64,000 nucleotides of DNA from Bradyrhizobium erythrophlei (GTDB lineage: Bacteria; Pseudomonadota; Alphaproteobacteria; Rhizobiales; Xanthobacteraceae), in assembly GCF_900142985.1 (NCBI RefSeq), contig NZ_LT670849.1, positions 2,914,001 through 2,978,000 on the forward strand, given 5' to 3'. The notes beneath the pieces were generated by a model that was not told where the DNA came from, did no database searches, and saw only the letters and a list, made by a program, of their open reading frames with translations. The translations under genes and the position numbers were made by a program. Each line of letters begins with the position of its first letter. The stretch's first letter is position 1. Below, piece by piece: positions 20,288-29,493 of this stretch.

Positions 20288-20989
20288 ATGCGCGAAATCG
20301 TTCTCGATACCGAAACCACCGGCCTTGATCCCTTGCGCGGCGATCGGCTGGTCGAAGTCGGCTGCGTCGAGATCTACAACCGCATGCCGACCGGGCAGAC
20401 CTTCCATCGTTATTTCAATCCGCAACGGGACATGCCGGCGGAGGCCTTTGCCGTGCACGGGCTCTCGAGCGAGTTTCTTTCGAACAAGCCGCTGTTCGAG
20501 GAAGAGGTCGATGACTTCCTGGCGTTCATCGCCGATGCGCCGCTGGTGATCCACAACGCCTCGTTCGATATCAGCTTCATCAACGCCGAGCTCGACCGGA
20601 TCAAGCGGCCTCCGATCTTGCGGGATCGGTTGGTCGATACCTTGCTGCTCGCGCGGCGCAAGCATCCCGGTGTGTCCAATCGCCTTGACGATCTCTGCTC
20701 GCGCTATTCGATCGACAATTCAAGGCGCACCAAGCACGGCGCATTGCTTGACGCCGAGCTTCTCGCGGAAGTTTATATCGATCTGATCGGGGCGCGGCAG
20801 TCGCAGCTGATCCTGGCGTCCGAATCCCGCGAAATCCGGGTCGCAGGCGTCGGCGAGATGCCGCGGCGGCAGCGCGAAACACCGCTTGCACCGCGCATCA
20901 CCGAGGCCGACCGCGCGGCGCATCGCGAGTTTGTGCTGACGCTCGGCGACAAGCCGATCTGGAACGAATTTCTGCCCGCGGCTTCTTAG
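20288..20989 (+). CDS. dnaQ: DNA polymerase III epsilon subunit (3'-5' exonuclease)
   Basis: A 233-residue proofreading exonuclease of the replicative polymerase. The DEDDh motifs are visible: Exo[12 protein letters not shown], Exo[13 protein letters not shown] and Exo[17 protein letters not shown]. The C-terminal tail probably contacts the alpha subunit. It is 44 bp downstream of coaE and ends convergently with secB, the two stop codons overlapping by 4 bp. Confidence 0.96.
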   Translation: MREIVLDTETTGLDPLRGDRLVEVGCVEIYNRMPTGQTFHRYFNPQRDMPAEAFAVHGLSSEFLSNKPLFEEEVDDFLAFIADAPLVIHNASFDISFINAELDRIKRPPILRDRLVDTLLLARRKHPGVSNRLDDLCSRYSIDNSRRTKHGALLDAELLAEVYIDLIGARQSQLILASESREIRVAGVGEMPRRQRETPLAPRITEADRAAHREFVLTLGDKPIWNEFLPAAS

Positions 20990-21477
20990 CTAGGCTTGAT
21001 CTGCGAAGCCTGCATCTCCGCCGCCTGCCGTTCCATGTTCTGACGGTACAGACCGACAAAATCGACGGGATCGAGCATCAAGGGCGGGAATCCGCCGTCA
21101 CGAACGGCCGTGGCGATAATCTCGCGGGCGAATGGAAACAGCAGGCGCGGGCATTCGATCATGACCAGCGGATGCAGGTTTTCCTTCGGCACGTTGAGGA
21201 TCCGGAACACGCCGGCATAGACCAGCTCGAAGCTGAACATCACCTTGCCGGCGTTTTCAGCCTTGCCTTCGACCGACAGGGCGACTTCGTAATCGTCCTG
21301 ACCAACGTTGTTGGCGTTGACGTTGATCTGGATGTTGATCGCCGGTTGCTGCTGTTGCGGCGCCAGCGAGGCGGGCGCATTCGGGTTTTCGAACGACAGA
21401 TCCTTGGTGTATTGCGCCAACACGTTCAACTGCGGAGGAGGGGCCGCCTCGGGGGGCGTGCCGTTGCCGTTGGTCAT
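20986..21477 (-). CDS. secB: protein-export chaperone SecB
   Basis: A 163-residue tetrameric cytosolic chaperone that keeps precursor proteins unfolded and passes them to SecA. The family core includes [39 protein letters not shown], and [29 protein letters not shown]. The N-terminal [15 protein letters not shown] is a typical flexible tail. It is convergent with dnaQ (4-bp overlap of the ends). Confidence 0.97.
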   Translation of the reverse strand: MTNGNGTPPEAAPPPQLNVLAQYTKDLSFENPNAPASLAPQQQQPAINIQINVNANNVGQDDYEVALSVEGKAENAGKVMFSFELVYAGVFRILNVPKENLHPLVMIECPRLLFPFAREIIATAVRDGGFPPLMLDPVDFVGLYRQNMERQAAEMQASQIKPS

Positions 21478-21867
21478 GCGAATGTCTCCTGGAGCGGTTT
21501 GGCGAAGCGGAGCCGTTTGGCGCGTCCGGATTCGCGGAAAAACGGAAGCAAAAAAGCGTTGTCGGGGCGAGTGGCTATCATAGGGCCGGCTCTTTCCACA
21601 AGGATGACCGTCAGGGCGGCGCGCTGAAGCGGCCGAATTTGCTCAATTGTGTGAAGGCCGGGAACGGGTGGGTCATCTAAACGATTGAAGATACGTCATT
21701 TCTGGTCAGCTGAGGGTTTCCCCTCAGGCTTGAAACGCGATAGAATCCAAATGAGGGTAAACGGGCGACAGTCGAAAGGGTGGCCCGTATACAAGGACCC
21801 GGCATTCTTGCCATTAGGTGCCATTGGCCGGCCAAGGTTTCGTGCTTACATGCGGCTTGCAGCGACC
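21478..21867. other. gene-poor stretch upstream of secB
   Basis: About 390 bp. The part nearest secB should hold its promoter, but no clear -35/-10 pair was identified. Small open frames here (for example around 21685-21897) have no recognisable features and run into the palindromic repeats, so I do not call them genes. Confidence 0.5.
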
Positions 21868-21897
21868 CTAGTAGGAACTTCAAATTCGCCGCACTAG
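21868..21897. repeat. CTAG-bounded palindromic element, solitary half
   Basis: A 30-bp segment from CTAG to CTAG containing GTAGGAACTTCAAATTC. It matches the right arm of the element at 51005-51083 (same GTAGGAACTTCAAAT core) but has no left arm nearby. It shares its terminal CTAG with the next element. Confidence 0.75.
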
Positions 21898-21971
21898 TGT
21901 GGCGGATCAGAAGTCCGCATCATTGCTGCCGCGAGTTTGTCATGCGGACTTCCGATCCAAAGCCACACTAG
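21894..21971. repeat. CTAG-bounded palindromic element A
   Basis: A 78-bp imperfect inverted repeat. The left arm CTAGTGTGGC...GGATCAGAAGTCCGCAT pairs with the right arm ATGCGGACTTCCGATCC...GCCACACTAG. It begins and ends in CTAG and could form a long hairpin. Confidence 0.9.
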
Positions 21972-21984
21972 ATCAATAGGTTTG

Positions 21985-22057
21985 CTAGTGTCCTATCGAT
22001 TCCGAAGTTCGAAACGTGGCTCCGAAAATGCTACGAACTTCGGAATCGGGACACTAG
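21985..22057. repeat. CTAG-bounded palindromic element B
   Basis: A 73-bp inverted repeat 13 bp after element A. The arms CTAGTGTCC...CGATTCCGAAGTTCG and CGAACTTCGGAATCGGGACACTAG are almost perfectly complementary. It lies between secB and the Tim44-like gene. Confidence 0.9.
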
Positions 22058-22131
22058 CCCATCGATGATGTAATCTGCCAGTGCCGGCCAGGGTCCGCCG
22101 CCGGCATCTGGAATCGGAAAGCGAATTCGAC

Positions 22132-22836
22132 GTGGATATTTATACGATCATCTTCCTGGCGTTGGCCGTGTTCATCTTTCTCCGGTTGCGCAATGTCCTC
22201 GGACAGCGCACCGGGAACGAACGGCCTCCCTATGATCGCGCGGCGCGTAACATTGTGCAGGGCGCGCCGGACAGCAACGTGGTTCCGATACCCGGAACCG
22301 TGATCGATCAGGCGCCGCTGGCGCCGACGGCCGACGTTGCGCCGCCGACCGATCGTTGGAAGGGGATTGCCGAACCGGGCACGCCGCTCGCCCAGGGTCT
22401 TGACGGGATTTCCGCCCAGGATTCCTCGTTCGATCCGCGCCACTTCGTCAGCGGTGCGCGCGGCGCCTATGAAATGATCGTGCTGGCATTTGCAAATGGT
22501 GACCGGCGGGCGCTGAAAGACCTGCTGTCCGGCGAGGTCTATGACAGCTTCGACGCTGCCATCAAGGATCGGGAACGCCAGGAGCGCAAGACCGAGACGC
22601 GCTTTGTTTCGATCGACAAGGCCGAGATCGTCGGTGCGGAAGCGCGTGATCGCAGCGCGCAACTGACTGTGCGCTTCGTCTCGCAAATGATTTCGGTCAC
22701 CCGCGACAAGACCGGCGCCATCGTCGACGGCAACCCGGACAAGGTCGCCGATATTACGGATGTCTGGACATTCGCCCGCGACCCGACCTCGCGCGATCCG
22801 AACTGGAAGCTGGTTGGCACTGGTAGCGCGCACTAA
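22132..22836 (+). CDS. Tim44/TimA-like inner membrane protein
   Basis: A 234-residue protein with an N-terminal membrane helix (DIYTIIFLALAVFIFLRL) and a C-terminal Tim44-like domain (about residues 100-230, from FDPRHFVSGARGAYEMIV). It is the bacterial relative of the mitochondrial import motor subunit Tim44. The GTG at 22132 is chosen over an ATG-like start 51 bp upstream because it places the helix at the very N-terminus, as in relatives. It overlaps the presumed mltA start. The secB-tim44-mltA-smr neighbourhood is typical for Rhizobiales. Confidence 0.88.
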   Translation: MDIYTIIFLALAVFIFLRLRNVLGQRTGNERPPYDRAARNIVQGAPDSNVVPIPGTVIDQAPLAPTADVAPPTDRWKGIAEPGTPLAQGLDGISAQDSSFDPRHFVSGARGAYEMIVLAFANGDRRALKDLLSGEVYDSFDAAIKDRERQERKTETRFVSIDKAEIVGAEARDRSAQLTVRFVSQMISVTRDKTGAIVDGNPDKVADITDVWTFARDPTSRDPNWKLVGTGSAH

Positions 22837-24349
22837 TCGCCTGCGGCCTGTTGCCGCGACGCTCGGTGTGATGATTCTGGCGCTATTGCTGCTTCCGCTT
22901 GCGGCGACAGCTGCGCGTAAAGCGCGCCCACTCGCTGCGCGAACCGTGCATTCGCAGGCTCCCGCCCCCCGCGTCCTTCCTTACCCGACACTCGAATGGC
23001 CGATCGTGGTCAACGGCGCCCAGTACGCGCCATTGGGCTGGGGTGATATCGCCGGCTGGGCTTCGGACGATCACGTGCAGGCCTACAAGGCGTTTCGCGT
23101 CAGTTGCGCTTCCATCGCAGCTCAACGAAATCCGCCGGAAGATTCCAAGGCGCTCGGCGCTTCGTTGCGCGAACCGTGCCGCGCCGCCAAGACCCGCGAG
23201 ATCACCGAAGATGCCGAGGCGCGTGCGTTCTTCGAGGAGAACTTTCTCCCTCTCCAGATTTCCCGGCTGGGCGAGGATGCCGGCTTTGTCACCGGCTATT
23301 ACGAGCCGATCCTCGACGGGTCGCGGACGCAGACGGATGTCTATAACGTACCGATCTATCGTCGGCCGTCCAACCTGTTTGTCCGTGGTTTCAAGCAGGA
23401 CGCGCCGAGCCTGCCGAACAAAGGTCAGGTGTTTCGCAAAATCGGCCGCCGCAAGCTCGTGCCCTATTACGATCGCGGCGAAATCGAAGACGGCGTGATC
23501 GCGGGTCGCGGGCTGGAAATCTGCTGGCTGAAAGATCCGACCGATCTCCTGTTTGCGCAAATCCAGGGGTCGGCGCGAATTCGTCTTCAGGACGGTCTAA
23601 CCATCCGCATCAATTACGATGCGCATAACGGTTATCCCTATACGGCCGTCGGCCGCATCCTGATCGACCGTGGCATCATTCCAAAAGAACAGATGTCGAT
23701 GCAGAAGATCCGGGAGTGGATAGAGCAAAACCCCGATGGCGCGAAAGAACTACGGCGGCAAAACCGCGCCTATGTGTTCTTCCACGAGGTACAGCTATCC
23801 GACAAGGACGAAGCCGTGGGCGCCCAGGGCGTGCCGTTGACGCCGGGGAGGTCGATCGCGGTCGACAATTCGCTCCATGTCTACGGCACGCCGTTTTTCA
23901 TCGAAGGCCAGCTCCCGATCGACTCGGTGCAATCGAAAACGCCATTTCGGCGGCTGATGGTCGCGCAGGATACCGGTTCGGCCATCACCGGTCCGGCGCG
24001 CGCCGACATCTATTATGGTGCGGGCTCCGAAGCCGGCCGCATATCGGGGCGTTTCCGCCATAACATGCGCTTTGTCATGCTGGTGCCAAGGAGCCTCGAT
24101 CCCGTCGCCCGCGGCCGCAAGATGCCGCTGCCCGATCCGCGGCCGTCAGAAAAAATTGCCAGGCTGTTTCCGCCGGGCGATCTTGCGAAGGACAAGCCGA
24201 AGGAGCCGGCGGACGCGGCAAAGCCGGCCTCGGCCCCGACTCCCGTCGCGCAGGCAACCGAAAAAGTACCACTGCCGGAGGCGCGGCCGGTGATAGAGCC
24301 TGAACGCGCCCGTCCCCGCCGTCGCCGGTTTTATCGCTATAGACAATAA
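22814..24349 (+). CDS. mltA: membrane-bound lytic murein transglycosylase A
   Basis: About 511 residues. MltA cleaves the glycan strands of peptidoglycan to 1,6-anhydro products. The MltA barrel includes GYYEPILDGSR and YPYTAVGRILIDRG; the C-terminal 3D domain includes the catalytic Asp region QDTGSAITGPARADIYYG. Start is uncertain. The TTG at 22814 has a GGAAG site and gives a good signal peptide (basic residues, then a hydrophobic run ending AATAA). A GTG at 22868 and an ATG at 22871 are alternatives. The C-terminal 100 residues are Pro/Ala/Lys-rich and poorly conserved. Confidence 0.9.
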   Translation: MALVARTNRLRPVAATLGVMILALLLLPLAATAARKARPLAARTVHSQAPAPRVLPYPTLEWPIVVNGAQYAPLGWGDIAGWASDDHVQAYKAFRVSCASIAAQRNPPEDSKALGASLREPCRAAKTREITEDAEARAFFEENFLPLQISRLGEDAGFVTGYYEPILDGSRTQTDVYNVPIYRRPSNLFVRGFKQDAPSLPNKGQVFRKIGRRKLVPYYDRGEIEDGVIAGRGLEICWLKDPTDLLFAQIQGSARIRLQDGLTIRINYDAHNGYPYTAVGRILIDRGIIPKEQMSMQKIREWIEQNPDGAKELRRQNRAYVFFHEVQLSDKDEAVGAQGVPLTPGRSIAVDNSLHVYGTPFFIEGQLPIDSVQSKTPFRRLMVAQDTGSAITGPARADIYYGAGSEAGRISGRFRHNMRFVMLVPRSLDPVARGRKMPLPDPRPSEKIARLFPPGDLAKDKPKEPADAAKPASAPTPVAQATEKVPLPEARPVIEPERARPRRRRFYRYRQ

Positions 24350-24351
24350 GC

Positions 24352-24927
24352 ATGAAGCGACCGCCTCAGATCCTCGACCCGCCGCGCCGCAAGCGAACGC
24401 TGAGCGACGAAGAGCACGCGCTGTGGCAAAGCGTCGCCAAGCAACTCAAGCCGCTGCGGAAGAAGCATTGCGTGGAGATTCCACACGCTGTTCGGTCAGA
24501 GACGGAAATGGCGTCCGTAAAACCGGTACGCCCGCTATCGGCAATCCCGGTCGTCGCGCCGCCATCAAAGAAGCCGGCGACGCCACCGCTCGTGCCAATC
24601 GGCCGCCGCGAGCGTTCGCAACTCTCGAAGGGAAAAAAGGAGATTGAGGCCCGCCTCGATCTTCACGGCATGACGCAGGCACGCGCCCATCGGGCGTTGT
24701 CGGGCTTTTTGCATCGCGCGCATGGCGATGGCCTGACCTTCGTGCTCGTCATTACCGGCAAGGGCAAGGTCGGCGCCGAAGCCGAGCGCGGTGTGCTTCG
24801 CCGCCAGGTGCCGCAATGGCTGAGCCAGCCGGAATTTCGGACATTGGTCGTCGGCTTTGAAGAAGCCCACGTCGGTCATGGCGGCGCAGGTGCGCTCTAT
24901 GTGCGGATCCGGCGCTCGCGGATTTAA
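24352..24927 (+). CDS. Smr domain protein
   Basis: A 191-residue protein with a C-terminal Smr domain, a small nuclease-like or nucleic-acid-binding domain found in MutS2 and in free-standing YdaL-like proteins. Motifs are ARLDLHGMTQ near residue 100, LVITGKG and HGGAGALYVRIRR at the end. The N-terminal half is basic and Pro-rich. The gene starts 2 bp after mltA and is probably co-transcribed. It is convergent with the following membrane protein gene. Confidence 0.9.
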   Translation: MKRPPQILDPPRRKRTLSDEEHALWQSVAKQLKPLRKKHCVEIPHAVRSETEMASVKPVRPLSAIPVVAPPSKKPATPPLVPIGRRERSQLSKGKKEIEARLDLHGMTQARAHRALSGFLHRAHGDGLTFVLVITGKGKVGAEAERGVLRRQVPQWLSQPEFRTLVVGFEEAHVGHGGAGALYVRIRRSRI

Positions 24928-24931
24928 TTTT

Positions 24932-26056
24932 TCAGAACGGACGTATCACGCCGACACGCGGGATCAAGGACACGATCCAGCCGAAGAAAGCGGTCTTGCG
25001 ATCGTCGTTCATGATCGGCGGGACCGTCTTCGACGATGGCAGCGTCTTGACCGCGTGGAGGATCAGGAAAAGACATACCACCCAGTTCGAGACCCAACGC
25101 GCGTAGTCGAACACAATCGCAAACATGATGAGAGTAGCCACCGTCACGCCGACGATGCCGGCGACGACAATGCGGCGATGAAAATCATCCGCAAGTGCGC
25201 TGACTGAAGCCGCAAAATACCGCCAGAGCGGCGAGTGCAACCAGATCAGCAGGGCGTACACTGGCACGCCGAGAAGGTTCGAGGGCATGCGGGCCCAGGT
25301 ATCGCTGATTTCCCTTGCCAGCGGCTGGTACCAGATGAAGCTGAAGCCCAGGAAGTCGGTGCGTGTGGGATCAGCCATCCGGGTCTTGAGATAAGCGACG
25401 AAGTCGCTTTCCGGAGTCGGCATCGTTCCCCAGAACTGCAATTCGACAAACAGCGCGCCAAGCGTAAGCGCCGCGATCGTGCCCACCGTGAGGTTGGCGC
25501 GGTTGATGCCCACAGACAGGTAGTGCCGGATGACCACGATTACCGCGATGGCCGGCACATACATCAACAGGTGGATGTGGTGGATCAGGATCAGGAGGAT
25601 CGAGAAGACCGCGGCCAGCAACACGAAGCCGATCCCCTGCGCCGGGATCAACAGCAGGATGATCGCAAACAGGCAGCCGTAGATGTCGAAATGCCCGAGC
25701 GTGTGCATGAAGTTCTTGAGAAAGAACGGCGAGCCCGCGGTGAATACGAACAGCGGCAGATGGGCTTCATCGAAGCCAAAGGTGCGCCGGAATATCTTGA
25801 CGAACAGGAATGCGGTCAGAACCCAGACCGCGCCACCAAGCGCGAACACCAGCCATACCGGGACCTGCTGGGCGAATAGCGATAGAGCCTCACCGATCAG
25901 CGCGCGTTTGGCGAACCCGAAATGGTAATCGACGAGCAGATGGATGTAGGGGACGTATGGCGGCAGCGTGATCTTGTGGATCAGCACCCCTGCGATCACG
26001 ACGACGTTGACGGCGAGCATCAAGCGCCAGGGATTTTGCCACGTACGAGGGCTCAC
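24932..26056 (-). CDS. polytopic membrane protein of unknown function
   Basis: About 374 residues with roughly nine to eleven hydrophobic helices (for example MLAVNVVVIAGVLIH, VWLVFALGGAVWVLTAFLFV and FVLLAAVFSILLILIHHIHLL). I do not recognise a named family. The reading frame can be extended upstream to 26257, but that part translates an intergenic repeat (positions 26071-26243), so I place the start at the GTG at 26056. The ATG at 26020 is also possible. It is convergent with the Smr gene; upstream lies the repeat and then hslU. Confidence 0.7.
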   Translation of the reverse strand: MSPRTWQNPWRLMLAVNVVVIAGVLIHKITLPPYVPYIHLLVDYHFGFAKRALIGEALSLFAQQVPVWLVFALGGAVWVLTAFLFVKIFRRTFGFDEAHLPLFVFTAGSPFFLKNFMHTLGHFDIYGCLFAIILLLIPAQGIGFVLLAAVFSILLILIHHIHLLMYVPAIAVIVVIRHYLSVGINRANLTVGTIAALTLGALFVELQFWGTMPTPESDFVAYLKTRMADPTRTDFLGFSFIWYQPLAREISDTWARMPSNLLGVPVYALLIWLHSPLWRYFAASVSALADDFHRRIVVAGIVGVTVATLIMFAIVFDYARWVSNWVVCLFLILHAVKTLPSSKTVPPIMNDDRKTAFFGWIVSLIPRVGVIRPF

Positions 26057-26070
26057 GCCTGCCTCTCGAC

Positions 26071-26243
26071 GTCGCCCCGGCCAAGCGAGCCAACCGGTCG
26101 CGCGAATGCGTGACCGATGACAGCTCCGCGAGTGCGAGCCGGTATCCATAACCACCAATGTTGGTATTGCGCCAAGGCCGGGGCTGCTCTTCGTTTTACA
26201 ATACGTGTTAGTGGTTATGGGTCCCCGCTTTCGCGGGGACGAC
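26071..26243. repeat. dispersed intergenic repeat, copy 1
   Basis: About 173 bp. It starts GTCGCCCCGGCCAAGCGAG and ends with GTGGTTATGGGTCCCCGC, then TTTCGCGGGGACGAC. The terminal GTCCCCGC/GCGGGGAC is an inverted repeat, and GAGCCGGTATCCATAACCAC in the middle pairs with the distal GTGGTTATGGGTCC. The same layout occurs at 49612-49752. Confidence 0.85.
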
Positions 26244-26259
26244 AACCGAAGTGACAATA

Positions 26260-27561
26260 CTACAAAATAAACCGGCTCAGGTCGGCATTCTTGGCGAGAT
26301 CGCCAACGTGCTTTTGAACATATTCCGCATCGATGCGGATGGTTTCGCCATGGCGATCCGGCGCCGCGAAGGAAATCTCGTCCAGCACGCGTTCCATCAC
26401 GGTTTGCAGGCGACGCGCCCCGATATTCTCGACGGTCGAATTGACGGCCACCGCGATGTCCGCGAGCGCATCGATGGCGTCGTTGGTAATGTCGAGCGTG
26501 ACGCCTTCGGTCTGCATCAGCGCCACATATTGCTTGATCAGCGACGCTTCAGGTTCGGTCAGGATCCGGCGCATGTCGTCGCGGGTCAGCGCTTCGAGCT
26601 CGACACGGATCGGCAGCCGGCCCTGCAATTCCGGCAACAGGTCCGATGGTTTGGCGATATGGAACGCGCCGGAGGCGATGAAGAGAATATGATCGGTCTT
26701 CACCGCGCCGTGCTTGGTCGACACCGTCGTACCCTCGATCAGCGGCAGCAGGTCGCGCTGCACCCCCTCGCGCGACACTTCGCCGCCGACGCGGCCGTCG
26801 CGCACGCAGATCTTGTCGATTTCGTCGAGGAACACGATGCCGTTATTCTCGACCGCGGCGATCGCCTCGAGTACGAGCTGATCGGTGTCGAGCAGCTTGT
26901 CGGCTTCTTCGTTGACGAGGGTCTCGTGCGAACCGGCGACCGTCAGCCGCCGCGTCTTGGTGCGGCCGCCCAATTTGCCGAATATGTCGCCGATCGAGAT
27001 TGCGCCCATCTGCGCGCCAGGCATGCCCGGGATTTCGAACATCGGCATCCCGCCGGACGCCTGGGTCTCGATCTCGATTTCCTTGTCGTTGAGCTCGCCG
27101 GCGCGCAGTTTCTTTCGGAAGGAATCGCGCGTGGCCGCGCTCGAATTGGTCCCGACCAGCGCGTCGAGCACGCGGTCCTCGGCGGCAAGCTGCGCGCGGG
27201 CCTGCACATCCTTGCGCTTGCGCTCGCGGGTTTGCGCGATCGCGACTTCGACGAGATCGCGGACGATCTGTTCGACGTCGCGGCCGACATAGCCGACCTC
27301 GGTGAATTTTGTGGCCTCGACCTTGATGAAGGGCGCGCCTGCGAGTTTCGCCAGCCGCCGTGCGATTTCGGTCTTGCCGACGCCGGTCGGTCCGATCATC
27401 AGGATGTTTTTCGGCAGCACTTCCTCGCGCAAGCCTTCCGCCAGCTGCTGACGTCGCCAGCGGTTGCGCAAGGCGATGGAAACCGCGCGTTTGGCGTCGG
27501 CCTGGCCGACGATAAAGCGGTCGAGTTCGGAGACGATTTCACGGGGAGAAAAGTCGGTCAT
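26260..27561 (-). CDS. hslU: ATP-dependent protease ATPase subunit HslU
   Basis: A 433-residue AAA+ unfoldase that feeds substrates to HslV. Walker A is GPTGVGKTE near residue 58. The I domain (about residues 110-240), Walker [10 protein letters not shown] and the C-terminal [28 protein letters not shown] tail that docks into HslV are all present. It is separated from hslV by two other genes on the same strand (a broken acetyltransferase and a DUF2585 gene), rather than directly adjacent. Confidence 0.98.
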   Translation of the reverse strand: MTDFSPREIVSELDRFIVGQADAKRAVSIALRNRWRRQQLAEGLREEVLPKNILMIGPTGVGKTEIARRLAKLAGAPFIKVEATKFTEVGYVGRDVEQIVRDLVEVAIAQTRERKRKDVQARAQLAAEDRVLDALVGTNSSAATRDSFRKKLRAGELNDKEIEIETQASGGMPMFEIPGMPGAQMGAISIGDIFGKLGGRTKTRRLTVAGSHETLVNEEADKLLDTDQLVLEAIAAVENNGIVFLDEIDKICVRDGRVGGEVSREGVQRDLLPLIEGTTVSTKHGAVKTDHILFIASGAFHIAKPSDLLPELQGRLPIRVELEALTRDDMRRILTEPEASLIKQYVALMQTEGVTLDITNDAIDALADIAVAVNSTVENIGARRLQTVMERVLDEISFAAPDRHGETIRIDAEYVQKHVGDLAKNADLSRFIL

Positions 27562-27610
27562 GGCTTCTAGCTAGGATCGGAAGCTTGCGGGAGCAAGCCG
27601 ATTTTATGTT

Positions 27611-28204
27611 TCAGATGATGGGAGGGCCAGCCTGCCACTGCCGGATCGCCTCGAAGGGGTGGATCAGCATGATGATATTCAGCGTCAGATTGTCGCGAAT
27701 GTGAAGGCCAACCAGGATCTCGAAAGCGATCGCGAGCAGGACCGTCAGCCACACCGGAAGGCGTCTCGCCAGCAGGAAGCCGGTTACCATGAACAGCGTG
27801 TCGGAGACCGAATTGACGATGCTGTCGCCAAAATAGTCGAGCGAGACGGTGGCGCTGCGATAGCGTTCGATGATCCAGTTCGAGTTTTCGACCAGCTCCC
27901 AGCCGATTTCCACGACCATGGCCATGGTCAACCGTGCCGGCCACGGCAATCGCGAAAATATCAACCAGGTCGCGGCATAGAACAGGAAGCCGTGAATGAC
28001 GTGAGAGAACGAGTACCAGTCGGCGATGTGCTGGGAGTTCTCGGAGCTTTGGACGACGCCATGCCAGAGCTTGATATAGCCGCAGGTGCACATCGGCACG
28101 CGGCCCATTACGAACAGAAGCGTGGCCTGCAAGGCAAGCAGGCCGGCCGCGATCAGCACCCACGATTTGGTCGGAAGCGAAGATTTGACCTGAAGCTCGG
28201 ACAT
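27611..28204 (-). CDS. DUF2585 family membrane protein
   Basis: A 197-residue inner-membrane protein with about four to five hydrophobic helices. It shows the DUF2585 hallmark segments [30 protein letters not shown] and [10 protein letters not shown]. Function unknown. The His, Cys and Glu residues inside or near the helices suggest metal or substrate binding, but this is inference. It lies between the broken acetyltransferase gene and hslU on the same strand, a neighbourhood common in Rhizobiales. Confidence 0.85.
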   Translation of the reverse strand: MSELQVKSSLPTKSWVLIAAGLLALQATLLFVMGRVPMCTCGYIKLWHGVVQSSENSQHIADWYSFSHVIHGFLFYAATWLIFSRLPWPARLTMAMVVEIGWELVENSNWIIERYRSATVSLDYFGDSIVNSVSDTLFMVTGFLLARRLPVWLTVLLAIAFEILVGLHIRDNLTLNIIMLIHPFEAIRQWQAGPPII

Positions 28205-28218
28205 GAGATCAGGAAGTA

Positions 28219-28714
28219 TCAGGAATCGCGGATCATAAACAGCGCCGTTCCATCCGGCGTCTCGACGAGGCGGTCGCGGCGAAACCCGGCCTTTTCATAG
28301 GCCCGGATGGCCCCGATGTTGGCAGGATCGGGATCGGTGACGACACGCGGCGTCCCGGCCGCCAGCAGTTCGTCGGCAAAGGTGCGAACGAAGGCGGAGC
28401 CGTGACCGTGCCCCACCACGTCCGCTTCGCCGATGAATTGGTCGAGCCCCCGCGTGCCTGCGGGCTGTTGGCCGAAGCCGGTATTCCAGGCGCTTAATCC
28501 AGGCGCTTAAATTGTAGCACTGCAAGTAGGCGAACTCGCGCCCATCGGCCGTGACGATGAATTGCGCCATGTCGGGATGATCGAGGTCGCCACTCACGAG
28601 TTCGAACTGCCCGGCCGGGTCGTGCCACCACTCACTGACATGCGGCGTCTCCAGCCAGCGCTTGATGGTTGGAAGATCGCCGGCCGACATCGGACGAAAC
28701 GCATAGGCCGTCAT
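28219..28714 (-). pseudogene. GNAT N-acetyltransferase (AAC(6')-like), frameshifted
   Basis: The 5' part reads MTAYAFRPMSAGDLPTIKRW to YLQCYNLSAW and then shifts. The 3' part in another frame reads VVGHGHGSAFVRTF to GFRRDRL and ends at 28219. The cause is visible: an exact tandem duplication of TCCAGGCGCTTAA at 28485-28497 and 28498-28510. Removing one 13-bp copy restores a continuous 160-codon frame, including YNLSAWNTGFGQQPAG and the acetyl-CoA-binding region GHGHGSAF. The intact form would be an aminoglycoside 6'-acetyltransferase-like GNAT enzyme. A sequencing error is possible but unlikely for a whole 13-bp repeat. Confidence 0.88.
28485..28510. repeat. 13-bp perfect tandem duplication
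   Basis: TCCAGGCGCTTAA occurs twice head-to-tail. Since 13 is not a multiple of three, it frameshifts the acetyltransferase gene containing it. Confidence 0.97.
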
Positions 28715-28726
28715 GCCAGTGGTTCA

Positions 28727-29287
28727 CTAACCGGCTTGCAGCGTCTCAATGGTGACGTTGCGGTTGGTGTAGACGCAGATGTCGGCCGCGATATCGAGCG
28801 CCCGCCGCACGATCGTCTCGGCGTCCTTGTCGGTATCAACGAGCGCGCGCGCTGCGGCGAGCGCATAATTGCCGCCGGAGCCGATCGCCATCACGCCCTG
28901 TTCCGGCTCGAGCACATCGCCGGTGCCGGTCAAGACCAGCGAAACGTCCTTGTCGGCGACGATCATCATCGCCTCCAGCCGCCTCAGATAGCGGTCAGTC
29001 CGCCAGTCCTTGGCGAGTTCGACCGCGGCGCGGGTCAACTGACCGGGATATTGCTCAAGCTTGCTTTCGAGCCGCTCGAACAGCGTAAAGGCGTCGGCGG
29101 TCGCTCCGGCGAAGCCGCCGATCACGTCGCCCTTGCCGAGTTTACGCACTTTTTTGGCGTTGGACTTGATCACGGTCTGGCCGATCGAGACCTGGCCGTC
29201 GCCGCCGACCACGACCTTGCCGCCCTTGCGGACCGTTAAAATCGTGGTGCCGTGCCAAACCGACGTCTCGGGAGCTGGTGAGTTCAT
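28727..29287 (-). CDS. hslV: ATP-dependent protease peptidase subunit HslV
   Basis: A 186-residue threonine protease related to proteasome beta subunits. The catalytic Thr follows a short propeptide in [47 protein letters not shown] and [15 protein letters not shown] are characteristic. It is the first gene of the minus-strand hslV-acetyltransferase-DUF2585-hslU run and is divergent from the his cluster. Confidence 0.97.
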   Translation of the reverse strand: MNSPAPETSVWHGTTILTVRKGGKVVVGGDGQVSIGQTVIKSNAKKVRKLGKGDVIGGFAGATADAFTLFERLESKLEQYPGQLTRAAVELAKDWRTDRYLRRLEAMMIVADKDVSLVLTGTGDVLEPEQGVMAIGSGGNYALAAARALVDTDKDAETIVRRALDIAADICVYTNRNVTIETLQAG

Positions 29288-29493
29288 GGAATACCTCGTG
29301 ACTCGCCTGATTTAGGGTCAGAAGCGTGGGGTTACAACTCGGGGTCCTCGGTCGGGCGCTTCTGGGGTCGAAATTCCGGTCACCATAGGCGGAAGTTGGG
29401 CCGCCAAAACACCATCCCGCAGTGGCGAAGCCGAGGGCGGCCTGTTAAAAGAACCGCGTTTTCGGCCAATGGCTTGGTTAGGGAAAGATTTTG

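Noticed and set aside
26057..26257. N-terminal extension of the membrane protein at 24932
   Set aside because: These codons translate a dispersed intergenic repeat also found at 49612, so they are unlikely to be real protein.
26251..27570. 439-codon plus-strand open frame
   Set aside because: Antisense to hslU, with Arg/Asp/His-rich composition and no domain.
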